Source: Micavibrio_B sp964399985 (GTDB lineage: Bacteria > Pseudomonadota > Alphaproteobacteria > Micavibrionales > Micavibrionaceae). Taken from it: 27,457 bases of DNA. Each line of letters begins with the position of its first letter. Within the stretch, counting starts at the first letter, position 1. The notes under the pieces were generated by a model. That model saw only the letters and a list, made by a program, of their open reading frames with translations. It was not told the origin of the DNA and made no database searches. Below are positions 5,544 to 12,577 of the stretch, piece after piece. A program made the translations under genes and the position numbers. The stretch covers positions 1 to 27,457 of the forward strand of contig CAYNRY010000004.1 in NCBI GenBank assembly GCA_964399985.1, given 5' to 3'.

Positions 5544-6230
5544 ATGGCAAAACGTATGACAAAAGCGAACGCTCTCGTTGACCGCAGCAAACTGTATTCA
5601 CTTGCAGAAGCTGTCGCCATCCTGAAGAAAGCAAAAACAACCAAGTTCGATGAAACGATCGAAGTTTCGTTCAATCTCGGTATCGATCCACGCCAAAGCG
5701 ATCAAACGCTTCGCGGCATGATCGAGCTGCCAAACGGTACGGGCGCAACTGTGCGCGTTGCCGTTTTCGCAAAAGACAAAAAAGCGGAAGAAGCGAAAGC
5801 TGCTGGCGCTGATATCGTCGGTGCGGAAGATCTGGCAGAAAGCATTCTGGCTGGTAAAATCGATTTCGACCGTTGTATCGCAACGCCTGATTTGATGCCA
5901 TTGATGGCGAAACTCGGTAAAGTATTGGGCCCACGCGGTTTGATGCCAAACCCGAAACTCGGCACAGTTACTATGGATGTCAAAAAAGCCGTTGAATCTG
6001 CCAAAGGCGGCTCCGTTGAATTCCGCGCTGAAAAAGCCGGTATCGTTCATGCAGGCGTTGGTAAGATCTCGTTCGACGACCAGAAACTGGTTGAGAACAT
6101 TAAGGCTCTGGCCGATGCGATCGTTCGTGCGAAGCCAGCAGGCGCAAAAGGCACATACATGAAGAAGCTTTCTGTTTCTTCAACGATGGGCCCGGGTCTG
6201 AAAATTGACCTTTCCAGTCTCGCTGCTTAA
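5544..6230 (+). CDS. rplA: 50S ribosomal protein L1
   Basis: 228 residues, typical. The recognisable L1 signature DLMPLMAKLGKVLGPRGLMP lies around residues 115-135, and the conserved C-terminal block KGTYMKKLSVSSTMGPG is near the end. L1 forms the mobile stalk at the ribosomal E site and, in well-studied bacteria, represses translation of the rplK-rplA mRNA by binding its leader. AAGGGAG (5527-5533) inside the end of rplK is the ribosome site. In most bacteria rplJ follows within a few hundred bases; here a terminator and four unrelated genes come in between. Confidence 0.97.
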   Translation: MAKRMTKANALVDRSKLYSLAEAVAILKKAKTTKFDETIEVSFNLGIDPRQSDQTLRGMIELPNGTGATVRVAVFAKDKKAEEAKAAGADIVGAEDLAESILAGKIDFDRCIATPDLMPLMAKLGKVLGPRGLMPNPKLGTVTMDVKKAVESAKGGSVEFRAEKAGIVHAGVGKISFDDQKLVENIKALADAIVRAKPAGAKGTYMKKLSVSSTMGPGLKIDLSSLAA

Positions 6231-6248
6231 TTTAAAAATATAAAATTT

Positions 6249-6288
6249 AAAACCCGCCCAAGTTTAAAAACCAGGGCGGGTTTTTTTT
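6249..6288 (+). terminator. Intrinsic terminator of rplK-rplA
   Basis: AAAACCCGCCC (6249-6259) pairs with GGGCGGGTTTT (6274-6284), followed by a total of eight T (6281-6288). The stem is identical to that of the tuf terminator (151-186) although the loops differ. Confidence 0.92.
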
Positions 6289-6336
6289 ATGTGAGGTGAA
6301 TATTTGCATATCGAAGAATCTAAGCTTTGAAGTGGA

Positions 6337-6365
6337 TTGGTCTTAAGTTAATTTGGAAGTATAAA
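6337..6365 (+). promoter_or_regulatory. Promoter for the SGNH hydrolase gene
   Basis: TTGGTC (6337-6342), 17 bp, TATAAA (6360-6365), giving a transcript start about 17 bp before ATG 6389. It follows directly on the rplKA terminator, so the gene is an independent unit. Confidence 0.55.
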
Positions 6366-6388
6366 AACAGTTCTTTAAAGGCATTCTG

Positions 6389-7033
6389 ATGATTTATAAA
6401 AAATTAGTATATCTCGGAGATTCTATTACCGAAGGCTTTGGTGATGAAAAAGCTATAGGTTGGGCTGGTCGTATATCGCAGACATTAAATGTCTCGGATA
6501 CAGATACATCCTGGTCGGTTTCCAATCTAGGAGCTGGGGGCGATACGATCATAGATGGCAAACACCGCCTTTCAACGATACTGTTAAATTATCCAACGCA
6601 TCTATTAATGTCCTTCGGCACAAATGACATGTCGCGCATTATGTGGCCGGATAATCAGGGGAGTAAAATATCCCTGGCCTATGCGAAACAAGTCTGGCTG
6701 CAATTGTTAGGCTTTGCAAAGAACGCTGGTTTAAAGACAACGGTGATTGGAACATTGCCCGTCCAAGAAGAAAAATTTCCTTTCGTGTTTACGCAATGGG
6801 ATGAAAAGGACAAAGGCTTCTTTTTCAGAAACGAAGATCAATTGGCATATAATGCAATGTTGAAAAGCGTATGTACGCGATTGGATATTCCGATGATCGA
6901 TCTTTTTGATGACTGGAATAGGCGTGACTTGAATGAGTTATTATGTGACGGCTTGCACCCAAATGCTGCAGGGTATGACCTTATGGCAGATCAAATTGGT
7001 CATGCCTTGAAGTATAACCGATTTTTTGATTAG
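6389..7033 (+). CDS. SGNH/GDSL-family esterase or lipase
   Basis: 214 residues. All four SGNH blocks are visible: GDSITEG with nucleophile Ser12, glycine block NLGAGGDT (about 46-53), FGTND with Asn79, and the C-terminal DGLHPNAAGY with Asp187 and His190. The enzyme should hydrolyse ester (acyl or acetyl) bonds; the substrate is unknown. There is no signal peptide, so it is cytoplasmic. AAAGG at 6377-6381 is the ribosome site. Its stop codon interlocks with that of the convergent neighbour (4-base overlap, 7030-7033). It sits in the accessory insertion with a nucleoside hydrolase and a ribokinase and might remove acyl groups from sugar or nucleoside substrates, but that is only suggested by position. 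Confidence 0.88.
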   Translation: MIYKKLVYLGDSITEGFGDEKAIGWAGRISQTLNVSDTDTSWSVSNLGAGGDTIIDGKHRLSTILLNYPTHLLMSFGTNDMSRIMWPDNQGSKISLAYAKQVWLQLLGFAKNAGLKTTVIGTLPVQEEKFPFVFTQWDEKDKGFFFRNEDQLAYNAMLKSVCTRLDIPMIDLFDDWNRRDLNELLCDGLHPNAAGYDLMADQIGHALKYNRFFD

Positions 7034-8232
7034 GCCGGGAAAGCGGATCTCAGGGCTGGCTTTGGGATCGGCATGTCACGAACATCTCGGTTGGCTACAA
7101 AATCTTTCAAAAACTCTATAGCATCCCAATATTCTCGATTTTCAAATCCCTTGATAGTGTCTGCATATAGACTATTGAGCGAGCTAAAGCCTTCAACCAA
7201 GGCATTTTTTTTGTAATCAGTCGTGACTTGTTCTCTGCTCTTTTCAAGCCATGCTTTGCCATCGAGTCCAGGTTCCATCATAAGAGCGCTTGCGTAGCGC
7301 AAAACGGGCGCGATGGCCAAGGTTGGAAAGATGACCAGATTGCCCTGTTTTTCATGTATGTTCATATAAGTTCTCAAATCATGCAGGATGAAATCATAGG
7401 CCGAGATTATTTTTGCAAAATATGTGCCGTCCGGTACTTTTTGATAGCCGATAGCTTTATGATAGGGGGTTCCGACATAATCTATGATCAGGCTGGTAGT
7501 TTCAGTATGGCGACACTCAATGCCACTTTCACTGTCAGTCTTTCCACCGAGTAATTCATTGCCAAAAGATTTTTGAATAATCTTGTCGTCTTTCATCATG
7601 AATGAAAGCTGAGAAAAAATTGTATTGGCTTCGGAAAAACAAGGATCGCCATGGTGAAGAAGGTTTAGCGTACCATCAGAAGTGATGTGGTGATAACGCG
7701 CAACAGGACCAATATTGATGGCTTTTACCGAGCGACATATATCGAAGATCTTAATGCCTTTAAATCCATCTTCGCCGAAACGTTCTGACAGGTGATTTGT
7801 CATGCATTCGGCAATTTGCTGCACCAAACTTGAGCCGTATGAATACCCTATAAGAGAAATGCGAGAGAGATGTGATTTCAGCTTTTGGACGTCTGTCTTG
7901 TTTTGTACATCACATTCATCTACAGCCGCGGCATATAAAGTTTTATAAATTTCCTGCGCGAAGATACTAGGGTCTTTTTCGCCATGACCGTAGTCGTACA
8001 TGAACTGATTTAACTCAGCAGTATCGGTGCAGTTTTCATCAAGGGGCATAATGATATGCCCTGATGCCATTCCTCTTAGCTTGCTCAGGTAGCGGGCAAA
8101 GCCGCCTTCAGTGTCGATATCCTGCACATGGAGTAATCCACCCAGAAAAACCATGATTGGCCCTTGCAAAAGTTGGGCTTCTTGAATTGAAATAGGCTTG
8201 CGAGAAATTTCTGAATAATCAACTAAATGCAT
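7030..8232 (-). CDS. Uncharacterised protein with a GxSxG nucleophile elbow
   Basis: 400 residues, family not recognised. Near residues 124-140 it reads RISLIGYSYGSSLVQQI, a strand, a nucleophile elbow G-Y-S131-Y-G and a helix typical of alpha/beta hydrolases. A hydrophobic strand ending in LGG (about 25-32) would be the oxyanion region. There is no signal peptide or membrane segment. It shares an intergenic region of 97 bp with the divergent nucleoside hydrolase gene, and its stop TAA overlaps the stop of the SGNH gene. AGGAAAAG lies about nine bases before its ATG. A serine hydrolase is the best guess; the acid and histidine of a triad cannot be placed with confidence. Confidence 0.7.
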   Translation of the reverse strand: MHLVDYSEISRKPISIQEAQLLQGPIMVFLGGLLHVQDIDTEGGFARYLSKLRGMASGHIIMPLDENCTDTAELNQFMYDYGHGEKDPSIFAQEIYKTLYAAAVDECDVQNKTDVQKLKSHLSRISLIGYSYGSSLVQQIAECMTNHLSERFGEDGFKGIKIFDICRSVKAINIGPVARYHHITSDGTLNLLHHGDPCFSEANTIFSQLSFMMKDDKIIQKSFGNELLGGKTDSESGIECRHTETTSLIIDYVGTPYHKAIGYQKVPDGTYFAKIISAYDFILHDLRTYMNIHEKQGNLVIFPTLAIAPVLRYASALMMEPGLDGKAWLEKSREQVTTDYKKNALVEGFSSLNSLYADTIKGFENREYWDAIEFLKDFVANRDVRDMPIPKPALRSAFPA

Positions 8233-8329
8233 AAGTCTTTTCCTGATATTTGGGCCTTGTTAAACGCATATGTAAAAATAATCAACTTTTTTCTGGTAAA
8301 TCAAAAAGACCCTATGATATGAAAGCGCT

Positions 8330-9352
8330 ATGAGTAAAACACCTGTTTGGTTCGACGCGGATATGGGCGCCGATGACGTCCTCGCTATTTTAATGGCACT
8401 GGGATCCTGCCAATTTAAACCGCTTGGGCTTTCCACTGTTTTCGGCAATGTGTCCGGCGATAAAGCTTTAAACAATGCGGCGGAGCTTTTAACCGCTTTT
8501 GGGCGTGATGATATTCCCTTATTCAAGGGCGCAGACAAACCTTTGGTCGGCAGCTGCCCCTTTGGCGATGACGCATATGGGGATGATGGCTTCGGTGGTA
8601 TCCGTTTAACGAATAAAGAATCTATTGTAAAAATAGATAGCAAGCCGGCGCATTTGGGATTGATCAATGCCGTTTTATCTCAGAATGAAAAGGTAACGGT
8701 ATTCGGTACAGGTCCTGTGACCAATCTGGCGAAGGCCATCGACTTTCTTGAAAATAACCCCCAAATGCTCGCCGAATTCAAAGACAAGATAAAACTTGTT
8801 TTGATGAGCGGTGCTCTAGGCCCTGGACCCTTTCCTAATCCGCCAGGGCGTATCGGTAACATCACGCTTCATGCCGAATTTAATGCGCATATGGACCCTT
8901 ATGCATTGAGCAAAGTTCTCGGTGCGAAATTCGACACCCACATCGTCACCATGGATGCTACTCAGCATACGTCTTTGACAAAAGCTCGTCAGGATTTAAT
9001 GCGCCAAGAAATCGGCGACGAGTTATCCAAAAAATTGATTTCCATGATTAGAATCGTCGAAGAGCTGGATACGACAAAATTTGGTTCAAACGGTCCATTC
9101 ATCCACGATCCACAAGTTGTTTCATATGCTTTAAATCCGGAAGATTTTGAGGCGCGCAACAGAAATGTGAGTATCCAGATTGATCCGCCGGAGGGGTTCG
9201 ATCCAACATCGCGCCATGGTCGTTACGATAGAATGCTCAGTATGAATGTCAATCCGCCCAAGCTTGTCACGGGCATCTATGCATCGCCGGATAAAATCTT
9301 TGCCGGGATTGTATCCGGCATTAAAAATATGGCGCCGGAATACCAGCCTTAA
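8330..9352 (+). CDS. Inosine/uridine-preferring nucleoside hydrolase family protein
   Basis: 340 residues. The calcium-binding signature of nucleoside hydrolases, D9-x-D11-x-G-x-D15-D16, opens the protein, followed by FGNVSGDKALNNA (38-50), TGPVTNLA (127-134), EFN-x-x-x-DP (183-190) and the distal Asp260 in FIHDPQ. These enzymes split a ribonucleoside into base and ribose. The chemistry is well established for the family; which base is preferred cannot be read here. Its convergent neighbour is a ribokinase, which would phosphorylate the released ribose. The stop codons of the two genes overlap by four bases. The ribosome site is poor (GAAAG), and a TATGAT lies at 8313-8318, so the leader may be very short. 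Confidence 0.9.
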   Translation: MSKTPVWFDADMGADDVLAILMALGSCQFKPLGLSTVFGNVSGDKALNNAAELLTAFGRDDIPLFKGADKPLVGSCPFGDDAYGDDGFGGIRLTNKESIVKIDSKPAHLGLINAVLSQNEKVTVFGTGPVTNLAKAIDFLENNPQMLAEFKDKIKLVLMSGALGPGPFPNPPGRIGNITLHAEFNAHMDPYALSKVLGAKFDTHIVTMDATQHTSLTKARQDLMRQEIGDELSKKLISMIRIVEELDTTKFGSNGPFIHDPQVVSYALNPEDFEARNRNVSIQIDPPEGFDPTSRHGRYDRMLSMNVNPPKLVTGIYASPDKIFAGIVSGIKNMAPEYQP

Positions 9353-10293
9353 GCAGGGCCGTTCATGTTGGTGGACGGGAACTTGCCTGATGCCATATAT
9401 TTTGTGACATCTTCTAGATAGGGATATGAACTTGTCGCGCCGATCTTAAGGCAGGCGAGTGAGCCTGCAATGCAGGCCATGGAAAGCGCATCCTGTAAAT
9501 TATATTTTTGATCAAGAGCTGCGGCAAACGTGCCGCAGAACGCATCGCCCGCGCCAGTACTGTCTAAGACTTTCTCGATAGGCAAGGCGGCGGCTCTATA
9601 AATATTCCTATCCGGGGCGACCGCAAAAGCACCTCTAGCACCTAAAGTTACAACACATAAAAGATTGAAATCTTTCGCTATCTTTGTCGTCGCTTGATTT
9701 AAACTCATGCCTTCAAAGCCGAGATCTTTCGATAATTGAGCAATCTCGATTTCATTGAGAATCAGCACGTCGAGGTTTTTCAATGTTGCTTTTGAAATAT
9801 TACGCGCAGGGGCCAGGTTGAGAATAACACGGTCGACTTTGCCGATGGCTTTTGCGGCCAGTAAGTCGATCTGGTCGATATCCGTTTCCATTTGCATTAA
9901 AAGCGAATTGCCTTTTTGAAATAGATCTTGAGGAATAGAAGAGGCTTTCGCTTCCAGATTACCACCGGCGGCAACCATAATACGATTTTCGCCGCTGGCA
10001 TCGACGGTAATGATGGCGGTGCCGGTTTTCGCCTGAAGGCTTCTGCTGATGAGGGATGTATCGACTTTTTCCACCGAGAGATTTTGAAGCATATTATCTC
10101 CAAAACCATCCTGTCCCACACAGGCTGCCATTTGAACTTTCGACCCCATTCGAGAAGCCGCCACGGCTTGGTTGGCGCCCTTGCCGCCGGGCAGGGCCAG
10201 ATAATTCGCCAGCAAAACAGTTTCGCCCGCCTGTGGGGCCAATTCAGGCCTGAAAATCAGGTCCATATTGATAGAGCCGAATACAATAATCAT
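9349..10293 (-). CDS. rbsK: PfkB-family carbohydrate kinase, probable ribokinase
   Basis: 314 residues, ribokinase length. The protein starts MIIVFGSINMDLIF as ribokinases do, has the first PfkB signature GGKGANQAVAASRMG (around 37-51) with the sugar-binding GGKGAN, and the second signature DSTGAGDAFCGTF with catalytic base Asp250. It should convert ribose to ribose 5-phosphate with ATP. Pairing with the convergent nucleoside hydrolase supports ribose as substrate, though other PfkB sugars or nucleosides are possible. No ribosome site precedes the ATG; instead a TATAAA box sits six bases before it, implying a leaderless mRNA. No other ribose operon genes are present. Confidence 0.88.
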   Translation of the reverse strand: MIIVFGSINMDLIFRPELAPQAGETVLLANYLALPGGKGANQAVAASRMGSKVQMAACVGQDGFGDNMLQNLSVEKVDTSLISRSLQAKTGTAIITVDASGENRIMVAAGGNLEAKASSIPQDLFQKGNSLLMQMETDIDQIDLLAAKAIGKVDRVILNLAPARNISKATLKNLDVLILNEIEIAQLSKDLGFEGMSLNQATTKIAKDFNLLCVVTLGARGAFAVAPDRNIYRAAALPIEKVLDSTGAGDAFCGTFAAALDQKYNLQDALSMACIAGSLACLKIGATSSYPYLEDVTKYMASGKFPSTNMNGPA

Positions 10294-10299
10294 AATCTA

Positions 10300-10329
10300 T
10301 TTATAAACGGCTGATGCCAATTCGGCCAA
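10300..10329 (-). promoter_or_regulatory. Candidate promoter for a leaderless ribokinase transcript
   Basis: Read on the minus strand: TTGGCC, 18 bp, TATAAA, then six bases to the ATG at 10293. With a -10 box so close, transcription would begin at or next to the start codon, in agreement with the missing Shine-Dalgarno sequence. Confidence 0.4.
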
Positions 10330-10355
10330 TCTTTAAATAAAAGAGTATTTTGAGT

Positions 10356-10385
10356 TTGACAAAGCCAGCTCCAACTCTGTATAAC
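10356..10385 (+). promoter_or_regulatory. Near-consensus promoter upstream of rplJL
   Basis: A perfect TTGACA (10356-10361), 18-bp spacer, TATAAC (10380-10385). The predicted start is near 10392. The promoter core overlaps the 5' arm of the leader helix described at 10360-10471, so transcripts from it would lack that arm (see findings). Confidence 0.6.
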
Positions 10386-10471
10386 CACCGCAATTCCTGT
10401 CCAAGACTGCAGGTCTTTTTAAGATAAAGAAGACATTCGCCTGCATAGATAGTGAGTTGGTTACGGCTTTG
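10360..10471 (+). promoter_or_regulatory. L10-type ribosomal protein leader of rplJ-rplL
   Basis: CAAAGCC (10360-10366) pairs with GGCTTTG (10465-10471), and CCAACTC (10371-10377) with GAGTTGG (10454-10460), leaving a symmetric 4x4 internal loop. Inside, TGCAGG (10408-10413) pairs with CCTGCA (10440-10445), capped by GTCTT/AAGAC (10413-10417 with 10430-10434). A long helix with an internal branch about 100 nt before rplJ is the layout of L10 leaders, where the L10-L7/L12 complex binds and represses its own operon. No covariance search was possible. Between 10472 and 10504 I see nothing further. Confidence 0.7.
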
Positions 10472-10504
10472 GGCCTATTGCTAGCACACTTGAGTTTTGG
10501 ATAG

Positions 10505-10533
10505 GCGGTCATCGAAAGATGGACCGCTTTTTT
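10505..10533 (+). terminator. Terminator-like attenuator hairpin in the rplJ leader
   Basis: GCGGTC (10505-10510) pairs with GACCGC (10522-10527), continued by ATC/GAT around a GAAA tetraloop, and followed by TTTTTT (10528-10533). It has the form of an intrinsic terminator yet lies 33 bp before the rplJ start codon, so it can act only as an attenuator, or as a stabilised hairpin of the leader. Confidence 0.65.
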
Positions 10534-10565
10534 GTTGAGATTTTTAAACCCTTTGGGAGAATACG

Positions 10566-11048
10566 ATGCATCGCTCACGTAAAGTTACCGAACTGGAAGC
10601 CCTTAATCAGGATTTCGCCAATACCGAAACCGTTATTGTTACCTTGAATAAAGGTTTGACGGTCGCACAAGCCAACGAACTTCGCGTGAAAGCCCGCGAA
10701 GCCGGTGCAAAATATAAGGTGACGAAAAACACCTTGTCCAAGATCGCGCTGAAAGGCACTCAATTCGAGCCAATCTCTGATTTGCTGTCGGGCCCAACAG
10801 GTCTGACCACATCTCAGGACGGTCTGGCCGCGACGAAATTCATCTATGAGTTTGCAAAAACTTCAGGTGACAAACTGGTTATCCTGGGCGGATTTTATGC
10901 CGGTCAGAAACTCGACGTGAAAGCCGTTGAAGCGCTGGCGAAATTGCCGACCTTGAACGAAATCCGCGGCAAACTCGTCGGTATCCTGTATGCACCGGGA
11001 GCGCAGCTCGCTCGCCTCGCATCCGCTTACGCGACAAAAGAAGCTTAA
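10566..11048 (+). CDS. rplJ: 50S ribosomal protein L10
   Basis: 160 residues, within the normal range. The N-terminal rRNA-binding domain has the family features VTLNKGLTVAQANELRVK and KYKVTKNTLSKIAL; the C-terminal helix (about 130-160) binds L7/L12 dimers. L10 anchors the ribosomal stalk that recruits elongation factors. GGGAGA at 10555-10560 is five bases before ATG 10566. rplL follows after 37 bp. The operon is separated from rplA by a 4-kb insertion and from rpoB by a terminator, and is presumably autoregulated through the leader upstream. Confidence 0.95.
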   Translation: MHRSRKVTELEALNQDFANTETVIVTLNKGLTVAQANELRVKAREAGAKYKVTKNTLSKIALKGTQFEPISDLLSGPTGLTTSQDGLAATKFIYEFAKTSGDKLVILGGFYAGQKLDVKAVEALAKLPTLNEIRGKLVGILYAPGAQLARLASAYATKEA

Positions 11049-11085
11049 TATTATCAATACCAATCACATCTAAAGGAGAACTAAA

Positions 11086-11451
11086 ATGGCTGCCAATCTA
11101 GAAAAAATCGTAGAAGAACTATCAACGCTGACAGTAATGGAAGCTGCTGACCTTGCGAAATTGCTTGAAGAGAAGTGGGGCGTTTCCGCTGCTGCTCCTG
11201 TTGCCGCTGCCGGTCCTGCCGCTGCTGCTGTTGAAGAGAAAGACTCTTTCGACGTCGTTCTTGAAGCTATCGGCGACAACAAAATCAACGTCATTAAAGC
11301 TGTTCGCGAATTGACATCTTTGGGTCTTGCAGAAGCGAAAGCTCTTGTTGAATCCGCTCCAAAAGCGATCAAAGAAGGCGTAGCGAAAGCAGACGCAGAA
11401 ACAATGAAAAAGAAACTGGAAGAAGCCGGCGCGAAAGTAGCGTTGAAATAA
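11086..11451 (+). CDS. rplL: 50S ribosomal protein L7/L12
   Basis: 121 residues. The N-terminal dimerisation helix (1-33) is followed by an alanine/proline/glycine hinge (about 35-50) and the conserved globular C-terminal domain FDVVLEAIGDNKINVIKAVR to the end VALK, which touches EF-Tu and EF-G. It is present in several copies per ribosome, and AAAGGAG (11072-11078) seven bases before the ATG gives it the strongest ribosome site in this operon, as expected for excess production over L10. The transcript ends at the terminator 11475-11506. Confidence 0.97.
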   Translation: MAANLEKIVEELSTLTVMEAADLAKLLEEKWGVSAAAPVAAAGPAAAAVEEKDSFDVVLEAIGDNKINVIKAVRELTSLGLAEAKALVESAPKAIKEGVAKADAETMKKKLEEAGAKVALK

Positions 11452-11474
11452 GCTTCGAAAGTTTTTCGAGAATT

Positions 11475-11506
11475 AAAAATCCCGGGTTTATGGCCCGGGA
11501 TTTTTT
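11475..11506. terminator. Terminator of rplJL, probably bidirectional
   Basis: AAAAATCCCGGG (11475-11486) pairs perfectly with CCCGGGATTTTT (11494-11505) around a 7-nt loop, and six T end the plus strand. On the minus strand the stem is followed by TTTTTAATT, so it can also end the convergent orphan gene whose stop is at 11512. It means that rpoBC is not a simple extension of the rplJL transcript. Confidence 0.92.
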
Positions 11507-11511
11507 ATTCT

Positions 11512-11946
11512 TTAAGGCTCGTTTGCTGGATGTTGCGGAACGATTCTGCGTTGTTCTCTTTTGAGAATATCTTTCAGTTCTGCCTGAATATTCTTCTCAT
11601 ATGAATTTATATACTTTTGGTCGAGATATTTCCTTTTTTCATCAATCATATCATCTAGCATATGCAGTAATGTCGATGTCGTGACAGGTTTTTTGATCAT
11701 ACTCACATGATCATAAGGCATATCGCTAAAACCAAGATATGTACTAAATCGGGCTGTCCAAAGTCCTGAGCCATATTTCGTCTCATCGACGATAAGCTGG
11801 CGAGGTTTATTGTCTTCTTCGCTTGGAATATCGCAGTGAAATATTCGTGGGGTTCTAAGTTCGGCCACGACATGATTTCCAAATTGAAATGCGCCATGGG
11901 CAATAGTCTTTAGAAGAGGGATGCTTTTAGAAGCGGTGCTGGCCAT
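11512..11946 (-). CDS. Orphan protein of 144 residues
   Basis: Not recognised. The protein begins MASTASKSIPLLK and has a mixed alpha/beta middle part (HCDIPSEEDNKPRQLIVDET) and a highly charged helical C-terminal third (about residues 95-140, rich in K, E, D and R, possibly a coiled coil). There is no signal or membrane segment. The frame is open up to a TTG at 12012, but that codon lies in the promoter -35 box; ATG 11946 has AGGAGA six bases before it and is the start. It sits convergent to rplL. Translational and promoter signals are good, so I believe it is a real gene of unknown role. Confidence 0.7.
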   Translation of the reverse strand: MASTASKSIPLLKTIAHGAFQFGNHVVAELRTPRIFHCDIPSEEDNKPRQLIVDETKYGSGLWTARFSTYLGFSDMPYDHVSMIKKPVTTSTLLHMLDDMIDEKRKYLDQKYINSYEKNIQAELKDILKREQRRIVPQHPANEP

Positions 11947-11983
11947 TACGGTCTCCTGCAGGTAAAAGTTACTAAGTGGGTCT

Positions 11984-12012
11984 TTTATAATATGTAAATC
12001 AACAAAAGGCAA
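11984..12012 (-). promoter_or_regulatory. Promoter of the orphan gene 11512-11946
   Basis: On the minus strand TTGCCT (12007-12012), 17 bp, TATAAA (11984-11989). Transcription would start near 11977, about 30 bases before the ATG. The -35 box contains the alternative TTG codon, which rules out that start. Confidence 0.65.
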
Positions 12013-12134
12013 GAAAAATAATTTATTTTCAATGCTTTGGCCGATTTGAGCTTTGTATAAAGGGTTCGTACGGTTATTTCAAGCTTTTCAGAAACTCCTT
12101 CTGCAATTTCAAAACACGGCGCAATTCTTTGATC

Positions 12135-12272
12135 GCCAAGACACAGAGACACTAAGGGTTCTGGTCTTATCATTCTCGGCGAAGCTCAGACATTGTATCT
12201 TCCAGAAGGGTCAGGGCTTTCGCCAGATTGGCTTTTTAAGAAGAACTTGATGTCTTTGTGTAGTGGTGGTTA
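12135..12272. repeat. Interspersed element with terminal inverted repeats, copy 2
   Basis: GCCAAGACACAGAGACACTA (from 12135) recurs in inverse orientation as 12246-12267, whose complement starts ACCACTACACAAAGACATCA; 16 of 22 positions match. The outer right end (complement TTTAACCACCACTACAC) resembles the ends of the element at 4382-4782. No gene is visible inside, and none in 12013-12134 either. Confidence 0.6.
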
Positions 12273-12303
12273 AAAAAAGCGCTATCGAAGTTTCGGATAG
12301 CGC
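12272..12303 (-). terminator. Minus-strand terminator-like hairpin upstream of rpoB
   Basis: GCGCTATC (12279-12286) pairs with GATAGCGC (12296-12303). Read on the minus strand the stem is followed by seven T (12272-12278). It would stop transcription running leftward from the rpoB promoter area. No minus-strand gene upstream of it is visible. Confidence 0.5.
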
Positions 12304-12347
12304 GGATCGGAACCTCGCATGGAGTTATATGTCAAATAATAATAATC

Positions 12348-12376
12348 TTGCCAATTATTAAGATTTTGTTTATAAA
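12348..12376 (+). promoter_or_regulatory. rpoBC promoter
   Basis: TTGCCA (12348-12353), 17 bp, TATAAA (12371-12376), with an A/T-rich upstream region (AATAATAATAAT) that may act as an UP element. The predicted start near 12384 leaves a leader of about 195 nt. Confidence 0.65.
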
Positions 12377-12383
12377 GCGCCCT

Positions 12384-12577
12384 CTAATCAAATTGCGGAC
12401 GGGCAAAAGACAAGATTTCACACAAGAATGTTACTCAAATAATCGGGCTTCCGCGGGTTCGATGTATCTGTAACGAGAGTGTAAATCTAGAAATTCCCAC
12501 ACTATATAAAACTGACTTTTAAAACAAAGGTTCCCAGTGAGGGGACCTATTGTCACATCAAAGGTGAAAGACGAGCA
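12384..12577 (+). promoter_or_regulatory. Long rpoB 5' leader
   Basis: About 195 nt without a gene. One clear hairpin, GGTTCCC/GGGGACC (about 12530-12546, one G-T pair), lies 30 nt before the start codon. The ribosome site is AAGGTG (12561-12566), 11 bases before ATG 12578. RpoB/RpoC synthesis is translationally controlled in other bacteria, and this leader is a place where that could happen; nothing specific is recognised. Confidence 0.4.

Noticed and set aside
11947..12012. Longer start (TTG 12012) for the orphan gene beside rplL
   Set aside because: The TTG lies in the -35 box of its own promoter, and ATG 11946 has a good ribosome site.
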